NCBI GenBank assembly: GCA_023375785.1
Contig: SZWC01004673.1
Span: 3,276 to 67,275, forward strand
Source of the DNA: Penium margaritaceum
Taxonomy: Eukaryota > Streptophyta > Zygnematophyceae > Desmidiales > Peniaceae
DNA: 64,000 bases
Reading direction: 5' to 3'
In this document: piece after piece, positions 1 through 12,189 of the stretch
How positions within the stretch are numbered: position 1 is the stretch's first letter
How the letters are laid out: each line of letters opens with the position of its first letter
Notes under the pieces: model-generated
Told to the model about the DNA's origin: nothing
The model's input: the letters and a program-made list of their open reading frames with translations, nothing else
The model's database searches: none
Translations under genes and position numbers: made by a program

Positions 1-83
1 AGATATAGATATAGATATTGATATAGATATAGATATAGATATAGATATAGATATATATATAGATATAGATATAGATATAGATA
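1..83. repeat. AGATAT hexanucleotide microsatellite
   Basis: Near-perfect tandem AGATAT units with a few interruptions (one TTGATA, one run of AT). It runs from the window edge into the first satellite copy and ends in the words ATACATATGTC. The same tract type and the same ending recur at 354-410 on the other side of the hairpin, in the same orientation rather than inverted. Its left end lies outside the window. Confidence 0.95.
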
Positions 84-247
84 CATATGTCATACACACC
101 AAAGACACAGTGAAAGTGAGACCTAAGTACCATTGAAATAGTCATACGTACCAAAGACACAGTGAAAGTGAGACCAAAGTACCATTGAAATAGTCATACG
201 TACCAAAGACACAGTGACCAAATTGAGTGCCAAAGTGACCAAAGACT
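84..247 (-). repeat. satellite block, minus orientation, 52-bp spacing variant
   Basis: Three successive copies begin with CCAAAGACACAG at 99, 151 and 203, so the local spacing is 52 bp instead of the 62 bp seen elsewhere. The words are the reverse complement of the main satellite (for example ACCATTGAAATAG). The block is short and runs into the hairpin at 202-294, where the array flips to plus orientation. It is probably an edge variant made when the inversion or the microsatellite formed. Confidence 0.8.
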
Positions 248-294
248 GTTTCTTTGGTCACTTTGGTACTCAATTTGGTCACTGTGTCTTTGGT
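202..294. repeat. 44-bp inverted repeat (hairpin) at a strand switch
   Basis: The left arm at 202-245 and the right arm at 251-294 are reverse complements with a single mismatch, separated by a 5-base loop (CTGTT). Both arms are satellite sequence, so this is a head-to-head junction between a minus-oriented and a plus-oriented array. The near-perfect pairing, in an array whose ordinary units differ from each other far more, indicates that the arms are recent copies or are kept alike by gene conversion. Confidence 0.9.
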
Positions 295-3200
295 CACTTT
301 GGTACTCAATTTGCTCTCACTTTCACTGTGTCTTTGGTACGTGTCATACATATGATATATATGTATAGATATAGATATAGATATAGATATATATAGATAT
401 AGATACATATGTCAAATAAACACTGTCTCAATGGTGATTTGGTCACATTTTCACTGTGTATATGGTGCTTTGGTCACATTAACGCTGTTTATATGGTGCT
501 TTTCTCACACTTTTGCTATGTCTATGGTACGTTGGTCACATCATCACTGTTTCAATGGTGCTTTGGTCACACTTTCACTGTGTCTATGGTGCTTTTGTCA
601 TATCATGATTTTTTCAATGGTGCTTTGGTCAGAGTCTTACCTTTTTCTATGGTGCTTAGGTCACATTATCACTGTTTTAGTGGCACTTTGGTCACAATTT
701 CACTGTTTCTATAGTGCTTAGGTCACATTATCAGTTTTGCAATGGTGCTTTGGTCACATCATCACTGTGTCTATGGTCACATTATCACTGTTTCAATGGT
801 ACTTTGGTCACAGCTTTGCTGTGTATATGGTGCTTAGGTGAGATTATCATTGTTTCAATGGTGCTTTGAACACACTTTCCTTGTGTTTATGGTGTGTAGT
901 TCACATTATCACTGTTTCCATGGTGCTTTGGTCACGCTTTAACTATCCATGGAGCTTAGGTAACATTATCACTGTTTCAATGATGTGTTGGTCACATTTT
1001 TGCTGTTTCTATGGTGCTTTGGTTACTTCATCACTCTTTCAATGGTACTTTGGTCACTTGTTCACTGTCTCTGGTGCCTTGGTCACATTATCACTGTTTT
1101 CATGGTGCTTTGGTTACACTTTCTTTGTGTCTATGCTGCTTTTGTCACATTACCACTGTTTCAATGGTGCTTTGGTCACATGTTTACGGTGTCTATAGTG
1201 CTTAGGTCACATGATCACTGTTTCAATGGTACTTTGGTGACCATTTCACTGTGTCTATAGTGCCTAGGTCACATTATTACTGTTTTAATTTTGATTTTCT
1301 CACAAGTTTACTGTGCCTATGGTGCTCTTGTCACATTATTATTGTTTCAATGATGCTTTGGTCACACTTTCACTGTGTCTAAAGTGCGTAGGTCACTCTC
1401 GTCACTATTTTCAAGGTGCTTTGGTCACACATTCACTGTGTATATGGTGCTTAGGTCACATTATCATCATTTCAAAGATTGGTGACACCTTTACTATATC
1501 TATGGTGCTTTGGTCACATTGTCAGAGTTTAAATGGTGCTTTGATAACACTTTCACTGTCTATGGTACTTTGGTCACGTTTTCACTATTTCAATGGTGCT
1601 TTTGGTCATACTTTCACTGTGTCTATGGTACTTTAGTCACATTATTGCCGTTTCCATGGTGCGTTGGTGAAAGTTTCACTTTGTCTAATGGTGCTTTGGT
1701 CACTTTATTGCCATTTCAATGGTGCTTTGGTCACACGTTCACTGTTTGTATGCTGCTTAGGTCACATTATCACCGTTTCAGTGGTACTTTGGTCACACTT
1801 TCACTATGTTATGGTACTTTGGTCACATCATCGCCATTTCAATGGTGCTTTGCTCACAATTTTACGTTTTCTAAGGTGCTTAGGTCACATCATCACCATT
1901 TTAGTGGTAATGTTGGTCACACTTTGAATGTGTCTATAGTGCTTAGGTTACATTATCTTGGTTTCAATGGTGCTTTTGTCACAATTTCACTGTTTTTATG
2001 GTACTTAGGTCATATTACCCCTATTTCAATCGTGCTTTGGTCACAGTTTCACTGTGTCTATGGTGCTTAGGTCACATTATCACTGATTGAATGGTTTTTT
2101 GGTGACCCGTTCACGTGTCTATGGTGCTTACGTCAAATCATCACTGTTTCAATGGTGCTTTGGACACACCTTCACTGTGTCTATGATGCTTTGGTCACAT
2201 TATCACTATGTTAATGGTGCTTTTGGTCACACTTTCATTGTGGCTATGGTGCTTAGGTCACATAATCACTGTCTCAATAGTGCTTTGGTCACACTTTAAC
2301 TGTCTTTGGTGCTTAGGTCACACTTTCACTGTTTCACTGGTGCTTTGGTCACATTATCATTGTGTCTATGGTGCTTTGGTCACATTACCACTCTTTCAAT
2401 GGTGCTTTGGTCACATGTTCACTATGTTTGTGGTGCCTTGGTCGCATTGTCACTGTTTCAATGTTGCTCTGGTTACATGTTTTATGTGTTTATCATGCTT
2501 TGGTCACGTTATAACCGTTTCAATGGTGCTTTGCTCACACTTCTACTGTGTCTATGGTGCTTAGATAAATTCATCACCATTTTAATGGTGCGTTGGTCAC
2601 ACTTTTACTGTGTCTATGGTGCTTACATCGCATCATATCTGTTTAAATGGTGCTTTGGTCACACTCTCACTATCTATTGCACTTAGGTCAAATTATTACT
2701 GTCTCAATGGTTCTTTGGTCACACTTTCACTGTGTCTATGGTGCCTTGGTCACGTTATCACTGTTTCACTCTTGCTTTGGTCACAATTTTACTGTGTCTA
2801 TGGTGCTTTGGTCATATTATCGCTTTTTTTAATAGTGCTTTGGTCACACTTTCACTTTTTCTATGGTTCTCACGTCACATTATCACCGTGTTAGCGGTAC
2901 CTTGGTCACATTGTCACTGTGTCTATAATTCTTAGGTCATAGTATCACTTTTTTAATGGTGCTTTGGTCACACTATTGCTGTGTCTATGGTGCTTAGGTC
3001 ACATTATCACAGTTTCAATGGTGTTTTGGTCACATCTTCATTATGTCTATGGTGCTTAGGTCACATTATCACTGTTTCAAAGGTGCTTTGGTCACACTTT
3101 CACTGTGTCTATGGTGCTTAGGTCACATTATCACTGTTTCAATGTTGCTTTGGTCACACTTTATCTGTGTTTATGGTACTTTGGTCACATTATCACTGTT

Positions 3201-5990
3201 TCAATGGTGCTGTTGTCACATTTTCACTGTGTTAATAGTGCTTTGGTCATGTTGTCACTCTTTCAATGGTACTTTGGTCATTCATTCATTGTGTGTGTGG
3301 TGCGTTGGTCACATTATCACTGTTTCAATGGTGTTTTGGTTACACGTTCTCTGTGTGTATGCTGCTTTGGTTATATTTTAACCGTTTCAATAGTATTTTG
3401 GTCACACTTTATTGTGTCTTTAGTACTTAAGTCACATGAGCCCTGTTTCAACATTACTTTGGTAACCCTTTCAATGTTCCTATGGTGCTTAGGTCACATT
3501 ATCACTATTTAATGGTGATTTTCTCACACTTTCATTGTGTCTATGGTGCTTTGGTCACTTTATCACTGTTTCAATGATGCTTTGGTCACACTTTCACTGT
3601 GTCTACAGTGCTTAGGTCACTTCATTACTAGATCCATGGTGCTTTGGTCACACGTTAAGTGTTTCTATGGTGCTTTGGTCACATCGTCACTGTTTGAATG
3701 GTGCTTTGGTCACACTTTCACTGTGTCGTTGGTGCTTTGGTCACATTATTACTGTTTTAATGGTACTTTTGTCCTACATTCAATGTGTCTACGGTACTTA
3801 GATAACATCATCACTGTTTCAATGGTGCTTTGCTCACACTTTCACTATCTTGTTGCGTAGATCAAAATCCTACTCACTCAATGGTGCTTTTGTCAAATTT
3901 TCACTGTGTCTATGGTGCTTTGGTCACATTACCACTGTTTCAATGGTGCTTTGGTCACACTTGTACTGTGTCTATGGTGCTTTTGTCACATCGTCACTAT
4001 TTCAATGGTGCTTTGGTCACACTTTTATTGTGGCTATGGTGCTGTGGTCACAGTATCGCAGTTTCAATGGTGCTTTGGTCACACTTTCACTTTTTCCATG
4101 GTACTTGGGTCACATTATCTCTGTTTTGGTGGTACTTTGGTCACAATTTCACTGTCTATAGTTCTTAGGTCTATTTATCACTCTTTCAATGGTGATTTGG
4201 TCCCACTATCACTGTGTCTATGTTGGTTATGTCCCATTATCACTTTTGCAATGGTACGTTGGTCACACTTTCACTGTGTCTATCGTGCCTATGTCATATT
4301 ATAATTGTGTCAGTGGTGCTTTGGTCACACTTTTACTCTGTCTAAAGTGCTTAGGTCACATTATCACTGTTTCAATGGTGATTTGTGCACAATTTCACTG
4401 TGTTTGTGGTGCTTTGGTTGTATAATCGATGTTTCAATGGTCCGTTGGTCACCCTTTAACAATGTCTATGGTGCCTTGGTCACATTATCACTGATGCAAG
4501 GGTGCTTTGGTCACACTTTCAAATTGTTTACGGTGCATTGTCACATTATCACTTTTCAATGGTGCTTTGGTCATACGTTTATTCTGGCTATGGTTCTTTT
4601 GTCATGTCATCACTGTTTCAATGGTGCTTTGGTCACACGTTCACTTTTTCTATGGTGCTAAGGTAACATTATCACTATTTCAGTGGTTCTTTGGTTACAC
4701 TTTCACTATGTCTATAGTGCTTAGGTCACATTATCACTTTTCTATGGTGATTTGGTCAAACTATCACTGTGTCTATGGTTCTTAGGTCACATTTTCACTG
4801 TTTCAATGGTGCTTTGGTCACACTTTCACAGTGTTTATCGTGCATATGTCACTTTATCACTGTTTCAGTGTTTCTTTGGTCACATGTTTACTCTGTCTAT
4901 AGTGCTAAGATTACATTGTCACTTTTTAAATGCTGACTTGCTCACACGTTCACTATGTCTATGGTGCTTTGGTCACATAATCAATGTATCAATGGTACTT
5001 TGGTCACCCTTTCACTGTGTCCAAAGTACTAAGGTCACATTATCACTATTTTGATGGTAATTTGCTCACACTTTCACTGTGTCTATGGTGTCCGGACACA
5101 TAATCAATGTTTCAATGGTACTTTTGGTCTCACTTTCAATGTTTCTATGGTGCATAGATCACATCATCACTGTTTTAATGGTGCTTTGGTCACACATTCA
5201 CTATCTATGGTGCTTAGGTCAAATACTCAGTGTCTCAGTGGTACTTTGGTCACATTTTCACTGTGTCTATGGTGCTTTGGTCACATTATCACAGTTTTAA
5301 TGGTGCTTTGGTAACAATTTCAATGGGTCTATGGTGCCTTGGTCACATTATCTATGTTTCAATGGTGATTTGGTCACACTTTCACTGTGTCTATGGTGCT
5401 TTGGTCACATTATCATTGTCTCAATGGTGCTTTAGTTACACTTTCATTGTGGCTACGGTGGTCTGGTCACATTATCACTGTTTCAATGGTGCTCTGATCA
5501 CAGTTTCATTTTTTCCATGGTGCTTAGGTCACATTAGCACTATCTCAGTGGTACTTTGGTCACACTTTCACGGTGTCTTTAGTGCTTATGTTGCATTTTC
5601 ACTGTTTCAATGGTGCTTTGGTCACGCTATCATTGTGTCTATGGTATGTAGGTCACATTATCACTGTTTCAATGGTGCTTTGGTCATAGCTTCATTGTGT
5701 CTATGGAGCTAAGGTCATATTTTTACTGTTTTAATGGTGATTTGCTCACCCTTTCATTGTGTCTATGCTACTTTGGTCACATTATCACTGTTTCAATGGT
5801 GCTTTGGTCACATTTTCACTGTGTCTATGGTGCTTATATTACATCATCGCAGTTTCAATGGTGCTTTGTTCACACTTTCACTATCTATGGTGCTTAGGTC
5901 AAATTATCAGTGTCTCATTTGTGCTTTGGTCACATGTTTACTGTGTCTATGGTGCTTTGGTCACATTTTCACTGTTTCAATGGTGCTTTG
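249..5990 (+). repeat. 62-bp dimeric satellite array, plus orientation
   Basis: Tandem array of a unit of about 62 bp that alternates half-unit a (TTTCAATGGTGCTTTGG...) and half-unit b (TGTCTATGGTGCTTAGG...), each about 31 bp and ending near TCACTG. The spacing shows directly, for example in successive identical words starting near 3043 and 3105. Units are diverged by substitutions and small indels, and occasional half-units are missing or doubled. The microsatellite at 354-410 interrupts the array. Open frames of 60-190 codons here read as permutations of one 62-residue cycle and often end in the residues VYGA, because the TAG in CTTAGG closes each frame once per 186 bp. They are not genes. 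The array is split by the solo LTR at 5991 and resumes at 6691 in the same orientation. Confidence 0.97.
354..410. repeat. second AGATAT microsatellite tract
   Basis: AT-rich tract of GATATA units interrupted by ATATAT, ending in ATACATATGTC exactly like the tract at the window start. It separates the hairpin-side satellite copy from the long plus-oriented array. The shared ending suggests that the two tracts are duplicates flanking the hairpin. Confidence 0.9.
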
Positions 5991-6329
5991 TGTTGGCCTG
6001 AGGGTGAGTGTGCACCCTGGAGGGTCCCTAGCAGTGGCTGGTTCACACCACCAACTGTTTTTGGAGAGACTGAAACTGTGGAGGCAACTGGTTCCAAGGA
6101 TGGCAGAAAACTGGTCAGAGAGTGTGGCAATAGTTTTGGCCTCAATAGGATGGGAATTAACACTTGATCAAGGCTCACAAGCAGTGGCATTTTATAGCCA
6201 CTGATCTAAGCTTTCCAGAACACCAAAGCATGCCAGATTTGGAGCGTCCTAGCAGATTCTATGGCTTCTAGAGTGCTCCTTGGTAGGCTGTCCTTTTCCC
6301 ACCTAGGAAGGCATCCCTTCCCTCCTCTA

Positions 6330-6480
6330 GAAGCTTCTGCCCCTTCCTAGATTCCTCAGCTTGCTTCTAGTAGGAGGGAAGGTGTCCAGAAGACCAAGAC
6401 ACCTCTAGATGCCTTGTAGGACAAGTCAGCCCTTCTAGAAGGTGTGCCACCTTCCTGGACCCTCACCTGGCCTTCTAGAA
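6330..6480. promoter_or_regulatory. heat-shock-element-like palindromes in the LTR
   Basis: GAAGCTTC lies at 6330-6337, and TTCTAGAA at 6433-6440 and 6473-6480. Each fits the nGAAnnTTCn / nTTCnnGAAn arrangement of heat-shock-factor sites. Several further CTCTAGAG or TTCTAGAG near-matches lie between and after them. In the related LTR, GAAGCTTC (26625-26632) and TTCTAGAA (26768-26775) are kept. The spacing is not a textbook contiguous three-module element, so binding is inference only. Confidence 0.45.
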
Positions 6481-6566
6481 ACTTAAAGAGGAACTCTAGA
6501 GGTTGAGCTAGCTTCCTGGCATCTATTTTCCACCTCCCTTGAGGCAGGGCATAATTTCATCTTGTG

Positions 6567-6628
6567 GGACTTGAACCCGGGCCCCTGCCTCTAGAGGTGG
6601 ACACCATTAACCACTAAGCCACTAAGGC
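6567..6628 (-). other. tRNA-like segment with Pol III A and B box matches inside the LTR
   Basis: Read on the minus strand, TGGCTTAGTGG (plus-strand 6611-6621) matches the A box consensus TRGYNNANNNG, and GGTTCAAGTCC (plus-strand 6567-6577) matches the B box GGTTCRANYCC. They are 33 bases apart, as in tRNA genes. A full cloverleaf with paired acceptor stem was not found, so this is a tRNA-derived or tRNA-like stretch (SINE-head type), not a tRNA gene. The same pair is present in the other LTR copy, so it is a family trait and not a private insertion. Confidence 0.6.
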
Positions 6629-6690
6629 TTGTCTTTTTGGTGTTCCTTTTTGGAGTCACTCCTGCCATGGTGAGGAGCATCACTCCAACA

Positions 6691-7313
6691 CTTTGGTCAC
6701 ACTTTCACTTTGTCCATGGTGCCTTGGTCACATTATCACTATTTCAATGGTGCTTTGGTCACACTTTCACTGTGCCTATGGTGCGTTGGTAACATTATCA
6801 CTGTTTCAATGGTGCTTTGGTCACACTTTCATTGTGGCTATGGTGCTCTGGTCACAACATTTCTGTTTGAATGGTACTTTGGTCACATTTTCACTTTTTC
6901 TATCGTGCTTAGGTCACATCATTACCGTTTTGGTGGTAATTTGGTCACACGTTTACTGTCTCTATGGTGCTTAGGTCATATTATCACTGTTTCAATGGTG
7001 CTTTGGACACACTTTCATTACATCTATGATGCTTATATCATATCCATGGTGCTCATGCCACGTTATCACTGTTTCACGGGTACTTTGGTCACATTTTCAC
7101 TGTCAATGGTGTTTGGGTCATATTATCATTGCTTCAATGGTGCTTTGGTCACACTTTCATTGTGTTTATGGTGCTCTGGTGACATTGTCCATGTGTCAAA
7201 GGTGCTTTGGTCACATTATCAATGCCTCAATGGCACTTTGGCCACACTTTCAATGTGTCTATGGTGCTTAGGTCACATTTTTCTTGTTTCAAAGGTACGT
7301 TTATCACACTTTT
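6691..7313 (+). repeat. 62-bp satellite array, plus orientation, up to a strand switch
   Basis: Continuation of the plus-oriented array after the LTR, with ordinary a/b alternation. Near 7313 the last plus copy reads into TCACACTTTTAC and the next bases are AGCGATAATGTGACC, which is minus-oriented satellite. The switch is abrupt, with no foreign DNA between. Confidence 0.95.
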
Positions 7314-10300
7314 ACAGCGATAATGTGACCTAAGCACCGTAGACACAGTGAACGTCTGACCAAAGCACCAATGAAACGGTGATAATGTGACATAAGAACT
7401 ATAGACAGAGTGAAAGGGTGACTAGAGTACCATTGAAACATTGATAATGTGACCAAAGCACCATAGACATTGTGAAGGTGTAACCAAAGCACCATGGAAA
7501 CCTTGATAATGTGACCTAAGCACCATAGACACAATGAAAGTGTGACCAAAGCATCAACAAAACAATGACGATGTGACCTAAGCACTATACAAACATTGAA
7601 AGTGTGACCAAAGCACCAGTGAAATAGTGATAATGCGACCTAAGCATCATACACACAGTGAAAGTGTGACCAGACCACTATTAAAACAGTAATAATGTGA
7701 CATATGCACCATAGATACAGTGAAAGTGTGACCAAAGTACCATTGAATCAGTGATAATGTGACCTAGGCACCATAGACACAATGAAAATGTGACGAAAGC
7801 ACCATTGAAACAGTGATAACATGACCAAAGCACCATAGACACAGTTGAAGTGTGACCAAAGCCCAATTGAAACAGTGATAATGTGACCTAGATACCATAA
7901 TCACAATGAAAGTATAACCAAAGAGCCAATGAAACAGTGAAAATGTGACTTAAGCACCATAGACACAGTGAAAGTGTGCCAAAAGCAGCATTGAAACAGT
8001 GATAATGTAACCAAAGCACCAAAGACACAATAAAGGAATGACAAAAAATCCATTCAAAGTGTGATAATGAGACCAATGCACCATAGACAGTGAAAGTGTG
8101 ACAAAAAAACAATTGAAATAGTGATAATGTGACCCAAGCACCATAAACACAATGAAAATGTGACCAAAGCACCATTGAAACAATGATAGTTTGACCAAAG
8201 CACCATAGACACAGTGGCGGTGTAACCAAAGTGCCATTGAAACAGTGATAATGTGACTTAAGCACCATATACACAGTAAACGTGTGACCAAAGCACCATT
8301 GAAACATATATAATGTAACCAAAGCACCATGGACACATAAAACATTGACCAAAGGACCATTGACACAGTGATACTGTGACCTAAGCACCAGAGACATAGT
8401 AAACGTGTGACCAACGAACCATAAAAACAATGATAACATGACTTAAGGACCCTAGACACAGTGAAAGTGTGACCAAAGCACCAGTGAAACAGTGATAAAG
8501 TGACCTAAGCTCCATATACACGGTGAAAGTGTGGCCAAAGTACCATCGTAACAGTGATAATGTGACCAAAGTACCAAGGACATTGCGAAGGTGTGACCAA
8601 GGTACGATTGAAACCTTGATGATGTGACATAATCAACATACCACAGTCAAAGTGTGTGAAAAGCACCATTGAACCAGCGATAAAGTGACGAAAGCACCAT
8701 AGACAAATAAAACTGTGACTAAAGTGCCATTAAAATAGTCGAAATGCGACCAAAGCAACATAGACGCAGTGAACATGCGAAAAAAACATCAATTAAATAA
8801 TGATTTTTTGACCTAACCACTGTAGAACAATTCAAAGTGTAACCAAAAAAGCATTAAAACACTGATAATGTGAACTATGCATCATACACATAGTGAAAGT
8901 GTGACCAAAGCACCAATGAAGCAGTGAGAATGTGACCTATAAACCATAGACATGGTGGAAGGATGACCAAAGCACCATTGAAACAATGATAATGTGACCA
9001 AAGTATCATCGACACAGTGAAAGTTTGACCAAAGTACCATTGAAACGGTGCCAATGTGACCTAAGCACCACAGACACAGTAAAACTGTGACCAAAGCACC
9101 ATTCAAACAATAATAATGTGACCAAAGCACCATAGACAGTGGAATTACGACCAAAGTACCATTGAAACAGTGACATTGTGACCTGAGCACTGTAGACACA
9201 ATGAAAGTATGTTCAAAGAAGTAATGAAATAGTGATAATGTGACATAAGCACTATAGACATAGTGAAAGTGTAACCAAAGCACCATTGAAACAGTGGTAA
9301 TCTGACCTAAGTACCATTGACATTGTGGAAGTGTGACTTAAACACCATTGAAACCATAGTAATGTAACCTAAGTATCATAGACATAGTAAAAGTATTAGC
9401 AAAGTACCATTCAAACAGTGATAATGTGACCTAAGCACCATAGACACAGTGAAAGTGTGACCAAAGCACCATTGAAACAGTGATAACGTGACATAAGCAC
9501 GATAAACACGGTGAAAGTGTGATCAATACATCATTGAAACAGTGATAATGTGACCAAAGCACCAAAGACACAGTAAAATTATGACCAAAGCACCATTGAA
9601 ACAGTGACAATGTGACCAAAGCACTAAAGAAGCAACAAAAGCAAGACCAAAGCAACATTGAAACAATGAACATGTCACATAAACACCATAGACACGGTGA
9701 AAGGCTGACAAAAGTGCCAATGAACAGTGACAATGTGACATAAGCACCATAAACACCTTGTGACCAAAGCAGCACTAAAACAGTAAAAATGTGACCAAAG
9801 CACCATAGCAATTGTGAAGGTGTGATCAAAACAACATTGAAACCTTCACAATGTGACCTAAGCACCCTAAACACAATGAAATTGTGACAAAAGCACCATA
9901 GACACATAAACGTGTGACCAAAGTACAATTGAAACAGTGATAATGTGACCTTAGCACTATGATATTCAGTAGACGTGTCACCAAAGCACCATTGAAAATT
10001 TGATAGTGTGACTTACGCAATGTATACACAGTGAAAATGTGACCAAAGCATCATTTACACAATGATATTAAGATCTAAGCACTGTACACACATTGAAAGT
10101 GTAACCAAAGCACCATTGAAATGGTGATGATATGACCAAAGCATCACAGACATAGTGAAAGTGTGACCAAAGCACCATTTAAATCTCTGAAAATGTGACC
10201 TAAGCACCATAAACACACTGAAAGTGTGACCAATGCGCAATTGAAACGGTGATAATGTGACCTAAGCACCAAAGGCAAAGTGAACGTGTGACCAAAGCAC

Positions 10301-12189
10301 CATAGAAACAATGATCACGTGACCAAAATACCATAGACAGAGAAAAGTGTGACCAGAGAGCCATTGAAATAATGATAATGTGACTTAAGCACCATAGAAT
10401 CAAAGAGTGGCCAAAGCACCATTGAAACCATGATATTGCGACCTAAGCACTAAAGACATAGTGAAAGTGGGACTACAGCACCAATGAAACAGCGATAATG
10501 TGACCTAATCACTGTAGACAAAGTGAACGTGTGACAAAAATACCATTGAAACAGTGAGAGTGTGACCTAAGCACCATAGCTACAGTGAAATTGTGCCCAA
10601 AGCACCATTGAAACTGTGATAATGTGACCTAAGCACCATAGACAAAGGGATAGTGTGACCAAAGCACCGCTTGAACAATGATACTGTGACCAGAGCACCA
10701 TAGGTACAATGAAGATGTGACCAAAGCACCATTGAAACAATGATAATGTCACCCAAGCACCATAGACACAGATAAAGTGTGATCAAAGCACCATTAACAT
10801 GGTGATAACGTGACCAAAGCACCAACAACACATAAACGTGTGACCAAAACACCATTGAAACAGTGATAACTTGACCCAACTACCATAGACAGACTGAAAG
10901 TAAGACCATAACACCATTGAAACAGTGATAATGTGACCAAAGCAGTATAGGCACAGTGAAAGCGTGGGCAAAGCACCATTGAATAAGGTGACAATGTAAC
11001 TAAAGCACCATAGACAGAATGAAAGTGTGACAAAAAGGCCATTCAAACAGTGATAATGAGACCAAAGCACCATAGACAAAGTTAAACTGTGACCAAAGCA
11101 TCATTGAAACATTTATAATGTGACATAGGTATTGTAGACAAAATGAAAATGTGACCAGAAGACCATTGAAACAGTGATTATGTAACCCAAGCACGATAGA
11201 CACAGTGAACATGTAATCAAAACACCATTAAAACAGTGATAATGTGACCTAAGCACTATAGAGACAGTGAATGTGTGATCAAAGCACCATTAAAACCCTG
11301 ATAATGTGACCAGAGCACCATAGACACAGTAAAAATATGATTAAAGCACCATTGAAACAGTGATAATGTGACCAAAGCACCAAATACACAAGGAAATTGT
11401 GACCAAAGCACCATTGAAACAGTGATAATGTGTCCTAAACACCCCAGACACAGTGGAAGTGTGACCAAAGCACCAATGAAACAGTGATAATGTGACCTAA
11501 GAACCATAGACACAATGAAAGTGTGACCAAAACACCATTGAAATGGTGACTATGTGACCAAAGTACCATAGACACAGTGAATGTCTGACCAAAGCACCAT
11601 TGGAGCAGTGATAATGTGACCTAAGCACCATAGAATCGTTGCAATTGTGACAAAAGCACCATTAAAACAGTGAGAATATCACAAAAGCACCATAGACAGA
11701 TAAACGTGTGACCAAAGCACAATTGAAAGAGTACACATGTGACCTTTGCTGTATAGAAACAATGAAAGTGTGACTAAAGCACCATTTGAATAGTGATCAT
11801 GCGACAAATGCAGCGTAGACATAGTGAAAGTATAACCAAAGAACCATTGAAACAGTGATAATGTGACCAGAGTACCATAGACAACATAAATGTGTCACTA
11901 AAGAACCATTGAAACTGTGATAATGAGACCAAATAACCATAGACAGAGTGAAAGTTTGACCAAGGTACCATTCAAATAGTTGTAATGTGACCAAAGCAAT
12001 GCAAACATAGTGAAAGTGTGACCAAAGCACCGAGGAAACAGTGATAATGTGACCAAAAAATCATATAGAGAGAGTGAAGGTGTGACCAGAGTACCATTGA
12101 AACATTGATAAAATGACATAAGAACCATAGACACAATGTGAGTGTAACCAAAACACCATTAAAGCACTGATTATTTGAAAATGTGACCA

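Larger units (their letters stand above)
5991..6690 (-). mobile_element. solo LTR of a Ty1/copia retrotransposon (700 bp)
   Basis: A 700-bp insert in the satellite that begins TGTTGG and ends CCAACA, a 6-bp terminal inverted repeat of the TG...CA type, with a 5-bp target duplication. It is about 93% identical by eye (roughly 50 differences) to 26285-26985, which adjoins a polypurine tract and copia RNase H coding sequence; that identifies the family and sets the element's sense as the minus strand. No internal region is present, so this is a solo LTR, the usual product of recombination between the two LTRs of one element. It contains TTCTAGAA palindromes and a tRNA-like stretch, listed separately. 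It is a non-autonomous fossil whose age relative to the array is unknown. Confidence 0.92.
5986..6695. repeat. 5-bp target-site duplication CTTTG around the solo LTR
   Basis: CTTTG at 5986-5990 and CTTTG at 6691-6695 directly flank the LTR at 5991-6690. Removing the LTR and one copy leaves an ordinary satellite half-unit (GGTGCTTTGGTCACA), which confirms the borders. A 5-bp duplication is the size usual for LTR-retrotransposon integrase. Confidence 0.9.

Noticed and set aside
1-410. Telomeric or subtelomeric boundary
   Set aside because: The AT-rich tract is AGATAT, not the plant telomere TTTAGGG, and satellite continues on both sides of it.
2208-2900. Possible CRISPR-like array of 31-bp repeats
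   Set aside because: There are no unique spacers: the units are contiguous and dimeric, and diverge by drift. The context is a eukaryotic satellite.
6567-6628. A functional tRNA gene
   Set aside because: A and B boxes are present, but no consistent acceptor and anticodon stems could be drawn, and the segment is part of an LTR present in two copies.
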